A stretch of DNA of 16,776 nucleotides from DATGLE01 sp035294325 (GTDB lineage: Bacteria > Chloroflexota > Ktedonobacteria > Ktedonobacterales > Ktedonobacteraceae): positions 1 through 16,776 of the forward strand of contig DATGLE010000232.1 in NCBI GenBank assembly GCA_035294325.1, given 5' to 3'. Position numbers and translations under genes: made by a program. Shown piece after piece: positions 13,524-16,776 of this stretch (positions are counted from its first letter, which is position 1; the number at the start of each line of letters is the position of its first letter). The notes beneath the pieces were generated by a model, which was given only the letters and a program-made list of their open reading frames with translations, ran no database searches and had not been told where the DNA came from.

Positions 13524-14652
13524 CGTTCTCCCTCAAGCGCTGCATGAGCGTGCTCATGAAGTAGAGATTGTGGATCGTTGCCAGGCGCGGGAAGAGGCTG
13601 TCGTTGATCTTGAAAAGGTGATGCAGGTAGCCCAGCGAGTAGCGTGAGCAGCAGAGGCAGCCGCAGATGCTCGAAATCGGATAGTCGGCCTTGATATAGC
13701 GATCATCGCTGGCATAGACATAAGAAAACCAGCGGCTGCCATCGCCTGCCAGCGCAGGCGACGCGCCGGTGAAGGTGTAGAGCCGCCCGTGTCGTGCATC
13801 CCTGGTCGGCATGGCGCTATCGAAAACGTCGTAGCCCATGCGCGTGCAGGCGACGATGCTCTCAGGATGTCCTACGCCGAGCGCGTGCATAGGGAATTGC
13901 GCCGGTACAAGCGAGCGCGTATACTCGATGAGATCGCCGAGCAGCCGTCCCTGGCTATCCAGCGGCCAGCCACCATAGCCGAAGCCATCGAAGCCGATCT
14001 CCAGCAGCTTCTCAGCACAGCGCCGGCGCAGCTCGTAGTCGGCGCCGCCCTGGATGACCGCGAACAGCAGTGGGCGCCGCTGCGGGGCGAGCCGCTTCCG
14101 CTCAACCAGGCGCCGGAACTCGTTTTTGCAGCGCGCCGCCCATGCAATGGTACGCAGAACCGCCTCCTCCTGCACGGAGTAGGGCGCGTCAACATGCGTG
14201 CAATAGTCGAGGCACATCACCACGTCGCTATTGTAGCCGATCTGCAACTGCACGGCCTTCTCCGGCGTCAGGTGAAACTTGCGGCCTGTGGAGCCGGCGC
14301 CCTCCGGCCTGAACGTAATGCCATCCTCGTCGAGCGAGCCGAATTTCGCGTTCTGCTGTATGAGCGAATATGCCTGGAAGCCTCCGGAATCGGTGACGAT
14401 GGGACGCGGCCACCCGCTCATAGCGTGCAGACCGCCGAGCGCCTGAATGGTCGAGGAGCCGGGGCGCTGCATGAGGTGAAAGGTATTCATTACGACGGCC
14501 TGCACACCGCACTGCTCCAGATCGCATGCATCCACCGCGCGTACCACGCCCAGCGTCGCATCTGGCAGAAAGGCGGGCAATGGCAGCACGCCGTGTGGCA
14601 ATTGCAAGCCGCGCCGTATATCTATTGTATCGTTCGCTGTCGCCTGGTCCAT
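13510..14652 (-). CDS. tRNA-guanine transglycosylase paralogue
   Basis: A 380-residue TIM-barrel enzyme of the TGT family, which swaps guanine 34 of certain tRNAs for a 7-deazaguanine. Residues equivalent to Zymomonas Asp102, Asp156, Gln203 and nucleophile Asp280 are Asp88 (TDSGGFQ), Asp149 (CLDYC), Gln201 (VIQGG) and Asp278 (FDSAMPTRDARHG). The zinc site is complete: Cys330, Cys332, Cys335 and His361 (HNLYF). The base-pocket loop, GGLAVGE in queuosine TGTs, reads GGWPLDS (227-233) here, so the Leu-Ala and the Glu are gone. This suggests a different base or a changed role. The ATG at 14652 is chosen because AAGGA sits five bases before its spacer and a -10 box is just upstream. The ATG at 14688 would precede the likely transcript start. 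Confidence 0.88.
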   Translation of the reverse strand: MDQATANDTIDIRRGLQLPHGVLPLPAFLPDATLGVVRAVDACDLEQCGVQAVVMNTFHLMQRPGSSTIQALGGLHAMSGWPRPIVTDSGGFQAYSLIQQNAKFGSLDEDGITFRPEGAGSTGRKFHLTPEKAVQLQIGYNSDVVMCLDYCTHVDAPYSVQEEAVLRTIAWAARCKNEFRRLVERKRLAPQRRPLLFAVIQGGADYELRRRCAEKLLEIGFDGFGYGGWPLDSQGRLLGDLIEYTRSLVPAQFPMHALGVGHPESIVACTRMGYDVFDSAMPTRDARHGRLYTFTGASPALAGDGSRWFSYVYASDDRYIKADYPISSICGCLCCSRYSLGYLHHLFKINDSLFPRLATIHNLYFMSTLMQRLRENDERS

Positions 14653-14679
14653 GTTCATCCTTCGCCTGCATTTTCGCAT

Positions 14680-14685
14680 ATTATA
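14680..14685 (-). promoter_or_regulatory. -10 box of the TGT/methyltransferase operon
   Basis: A perfect TATAAT reads on the minus strand, giving a transcript start near 14673 and a leader of about 20 bases. The -35 region falls on the GC-rich hairpin of element E (14703-14715) and has no TTGACA-like match, so an extended -10 or an activator may be needed. Confidence 0.5.
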
Positions 14686-14702
14686 CACTGTGAGTGTGCG
14701 CC

Positions 14703-14804
14703 GGGGCGCGGCCCCTTTGTATGAATGTGATGGTCAGGGTGCACGGACAACGCCCGTGCACCCTGACCATCACATTCATAAACCGGGCGAAGCGCCGCAG
14801 GCGT
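14703..14804. repeat. Palindromic element E
   Basis: The layout and orientation match element B: a hairpin GGGGC-GCG-GCCCC (14703-14715); a 27-bp perfect stem with a 7-base loop (arms 14720-14746 and 14754-14780, loop ACAACGC); then GCGCC-GCA-GGCGT (14792-14804). It separates the divergent TGT operon and CvpA gene. Confidence 0.93.
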
Positions 14805-14828
14805 TGAGGAATAAGAAAAGATCATGCG

Positions 14829-14858
14829 TTACAACAACCTCATCATAACGTCTAATAA
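14829..14858 (+). promoter_or_regulatory. Weak candidate promoter of the CvpA gene
   Basis: TTACAA (14829-14834) and TAATAA (14853-14858) are separated by 18 bases in an A/T-rich stretch. TAGAAT at 14865-14870 is a rival -10. Both are only moderate matches. Confidence 0.3.
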
Positions 14859-14923
14859 ATGTAATAGAATCGCCCCATCTGCATCTTTCTATTGCGGCTA
14901 TGAGGCACGGAGGAAAAAGCCAT

Positions 14924-15481
14924 ATGTCGCTAAACCTGATCGATATTCTCTTTCTACTGACGGTCATCCTGCTCTTCTTTAATGGTATACGCAATGGAGC
15001 CGTCTTCAGTCTGATAAATCTCATAAGCATTCCCGTAGCATTCGCGGTAGCCTACTTCTATGGAGCAAAATTTACGGCATTGCTGGCCGCCAGCGGCCTC
15101 CCTGCGACGCCGCTCATCTCCTATATCGTCATCTTTATAGGCACTGTGCTGGTCCTGCATATCGTCGGCACCATGATACGCGGCATGGTACGAGCCGTCC
15201 CCTTCGTCGGCCTGGGCGATGCGCTGCTCGGCGGCCTTATCGGCATCGGCGAGGCGTGGCTGCTCTGGCTCGTGCTGCTGACCGTGCTCGGCGCCTTCCT
15301 GCATAACGTCCAGGGCACCATCCAGACGGGGACAACCGTCGTGCCCGGCCTCAACATCCAGGTTGACCAGTTCAGGGCGTGGCATGACTTCTACAACCAG
15401 GCATTGAACAATAGCCTCTTCGCGCGCTTCAACAGCTTCTTTGTGAAAGAGTTGCCCGCTCTGCCGACGCTGATTCGATAA
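14924..15481 (+). CDS. CvpA-family membrane protein
   Basis: A 185-residue inner-membrane protein of the CvpA (colicin V production) family. The opening MSLNLIDILFLLTVILLFF is typical (the family usually begins with a helix carrying an Asp). It is followed by the NGIRNGAVFSL turn and three more helices at about 29-49, 64-84 and 99-124. The central VGLGDALLGGLIGIGEAWLL segment is the family core. The C-terminal 55 residues are soluble. CvpA proteins affect envelope and membrane-stress phenotypes by an unclear mechanism. The ATG at 14924 follows GGAGG at a ten-base spacing. An in-frame ATG at 14900 would put the Shine-Dalgarno sequence inside the gene. Confidence 0.88.
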   Translation: MSLNLIDILFLLTVILLFFNGIRNGAVFSLINLISIPVAFAVAYFYGAKFTALLAASGLPATPLISYIVIFIGTVLVLHIVGTMIRGMVRAVPFVGLGDALLGGLIGIGEAWLLWLVLLTVLGAFLHNVQGTIQTGTTVVPGLNIQVDQFRAWHDFYNQALNNSLFARFNSFFVKELPALPTLIR

Positions 15482-15488
15482 GAAAAAG

Positions 15489-15539
15489 TTCCCGGTGGGG
15501 TTGTCAGGAGCCGCAGGCTCCTGACAACCCCACCGGGAA
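15489..15539. repeat. Palindromic element F between CvpA gene and hflX
   Basis: A 24-bp perfect stem with loop GCA (arms 15489-15512 and 15516-15539), beginning eight bases after the CvpA stop. The apex reads GAGCC-GCA-GGCTC, the same CC-GCA-GG core as the side modules of elements B, D and E. No U-run follows on the plus strand, so it is at best an imperfect terminator. Confidence 0.93.
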
Positions 15540-15554
15540 TAGCCTTTGTCCCTC

Positions 15555-15583
15555 TTGCGTTCTCTCAACCAGGCACATACAAT
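15555..15583 (+). promoter_or_regulatory. Candidate hflX promoter
   Basis: TTGCGT (15555-15560), a 17-base spacer and TACAAT (15578-15583, 5/6 match). The transcript would start near 15590, about 20 bases before the ATG of a six-codon open frame at 15609-15629. Confidence 0.55.
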
Positions 15584-15608
15584 GGTATCAGAGGTATTGT
15601 CTGCCGAT

Positions 15609-15629
15609 ATGAAAAAGGACGGGAGGTAG
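15609..15629 (+). other. Six-codon open frame (MKKDGR) overlapping the hflX start region
   Basis: ATG at 15609, five further sense codons and TAG at 15627. The stop overlaps the strong ribosome site GGGAGGT (15621-15627) for the downstream hflX frame, and its frame is shifted by one base relative to hflX. It may be a leader peptide coupled to hflX. Alternatively, the A5 run at 15612-15616 may lack one A, in which case this ATG would be the true hflX start. Confidence 0.4.
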
Positions 15630-15631
15630 CT

Positions 15632-16776
15632 ACGACAAAACTGATTGATACCGGCGTCAAGAGCCGCGCGGAGCGCGCCTACCTCGTCGCCGTCGAGAGC
15701 GGCGACCAGGATAGCATGTGGAGCGTTGAGGATTCGGTACAGGAACTGGCTGCGCTGACACGTACCGCCGGCGCCAGTGTCGCCGGTACGATGATCCAGC
15801 GCCTGCCTCATCCCGATCCCCTGACCTATGTTGGCAAGGGGCGCGCGCTGGAATTGAGCGATCTGGAGCAGCAACTCGGCTTTGATCTCGTCATCTGCGA
15901 CGATGAGTTGACGCCGACGCAGCAGCGCAACCTCGAAAAGTTACTGGGCGCGCGCGTGGTTGATCGCACGGCCCTCATCCTCGATATCTTCGCGCAGCAC
16001 GCACACACGCGCGAAGGGCGCTTGCAGGTCGAGCTTGCCCAGTTGGAATACCGGCTGCCGCGCCTGAGCGGACGCGACGCCGGATTTACGCGCCAGGCCG
16101 GCGGCTCGCGCAGCGCTGGAAGCGCCGGCGTCGGAGGTGCTATCGGCGTGCGTGGTCCAGGCGAAACAAAGCTCGAACTGGACCGGCGCCGCATCCGCAG
16201 CCGCATCGCCATGCTGAAAGAGGAGATCGAAGCGGTCCGCGAGAATCGCGCCCTCCACCGCCAGCGGCGCAGCGCCATCCCCGTTGTCGCCATCGTTGGC
16301 TACACCAATGCCGGCAAATCTACGCTCTTTAACGCGCTTACCGAGGCCGGCGTGCCCGCCGAAAACAAGCTCTTCGCCACGCTCGATCCCGTAACGCGCC
16401 ACGTCACCTTGCCCGGCAATCAGGAAATACTGATTACCGATACCGTCGGCTTCATTCAGAAACTGCCGACAAAGCTGATCGCCGCCTTCCGCGCCACGCT
16501 CGAAGAGGTTATCGACGCCGACCTGCTGCTGGAGGTCGTAGACATCAGCCACGAAAATGCCATTGAGCAGAGCGAGACCGTCAACGAGATCCTCAAAGAC
16601 CTCAATGCCGCCGATAAGCCGCGCGTGACCGCGCTCAACAAGATCGATCAGCTTGCCGACCCGGCGGAGATCGACACCAGCCTCTATCCCAGCGCCGTGC
16701 CAGTCTCGGCCCTGCGCAAAGAGGGCCTGGACAGGTTGCGCGCCAGAATCGCCGAAGTGCTCAGCGCCAGCATGGA
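15632..16776 (+). CDS. hflX: Ribosome-associated GTPase HflX (3' end beyond window)
   Basis: The N-terminal HflX domain (AERAYLVAVE; PDPLTYVGKGRALEL; VVDRTALILDIFAQ) leads into the GTPase domain. GTPase motifs: G1 GYTNAGKST (16298-16324), G2-region ATLDPVTRH, G3 DTVG (16439-16450) and G4 NKID (16637-16648). The sequence stops near the G5 SALR region. HflX splits stalled or stressed 70S ribosomes and can help survival of ribosome-targeting antibiotics. There is no ATG, GTG or TTG in this frame between 15539 and the ATG at 15716, and starting at 15716 would remove the first conserved strand. The coordinate given assumes ACG at 15632, four bases after GGGAGGT. A one-base error upstream is the main alternative. 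Identity is secure; the start is not. Confidence 0.9.

Noticed and set aside
12864..13547. 227-codon plus-strand open frame opposite the methyltransferase
   Set aside because: Antisense shadow; the minus strand carries the full FmrO/Rmt motif set.
13789..14724. 311-codon plus-strand open frame opposite the TGT-like gene
   Set aside because: Antisense of an intact enzyme with all catalytic residues; no start signal or domain.
15612..15618. Programmed -1 frameshift (dnaX-like slippery heptamer) producing HflX
   Set aside because: The run reads G AAA AAG rather than A AAA AAG, so the P-site tRNA would re-pair poorly. An ACG start or a missing A is simpler.
1..16776. tRNA, rRNA or transposase genes
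   Set aside because: No tRNA-like cloverleaf, rRNA segment or transposase motif was seen on either strand by eye; tRNAscan and Rfam searches were not possible here.

Overview
The window is about 60% GC and packed with genes on both strands. Gene content, strong AGGAGG-type ribosome sites and many intergenic palindromes suggest a soil Chloroflexota bacterium, possibly of the Ktedonobacteria type. That assignment is inference; there is no rRNA or other taxonomic marker here.

Left third (1-5345, minus strand): an Opp/Dpp-type ABC importer operon. The order of transcription is a lipoprotein substrate-binding protein, permease B, permease C, ATPase D and ATPase F, the last cut by the window edge. 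A shared control region (5346-5777) separates it from a divergent plus-strand operon (5778-9650) encoding a SIS-fold glucosamine-6-phosphate deaminase/isomerase-like enzyme, a BadF-type N-acetylglucosamine kinase and a GH3 beta-N-acetylhexosaminidase without a signal peptide. The control region holds a site matching 13 of 16 positions of the DasR/NagR (GntR family) dre operator, overlapping the likely -35 box of the sugar operon. Together these read as an uptake and degradation module for an amino-sugar oligosaccharide such as chitobiose or cell-wall disaccharides. The importer brings in the oligomer, the GH3 enzyme cleaves it, the kinase phosphorylates GlcNAc and the SIS enzyme acts on GlcN-6-P. 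A deacetylase (NagA) would be needed and is not in the window.

Middle (9651-12646): a convergent intergenic region with a tandem repeat; two minus-strand membrane proteins of unknown function (one His-rich and single-pass, one with four helices and a Gly/Pro loop); a 540-base palindrome-rich region; and a DUF1206 membrane protein.

Right third (12647-16776): a minus-strand pair encoding an FmrO/Rmt-type 16S rRNA m7G1405 methyltransferase and a divergent tRNA-guanine transglycosylase paralogue, overlapping by 14 bases. Diverging from them are a CvpA-family membrane protein and the ribosome-associated GTPase HflX, which runs off the end and has no ordinary start codon in frame.

The most unusual feature is a set of long, near-perfect palindromes in almost every intergenic gap. 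Their stems share no obvious sequence, yet several are bracketed by the same two short modules: a GCGCCGCAGGCGC hairpin on one side and a GC-rich hairpin on the other. This looks like a repeat family with conserved ends and a variable palindromic centre.
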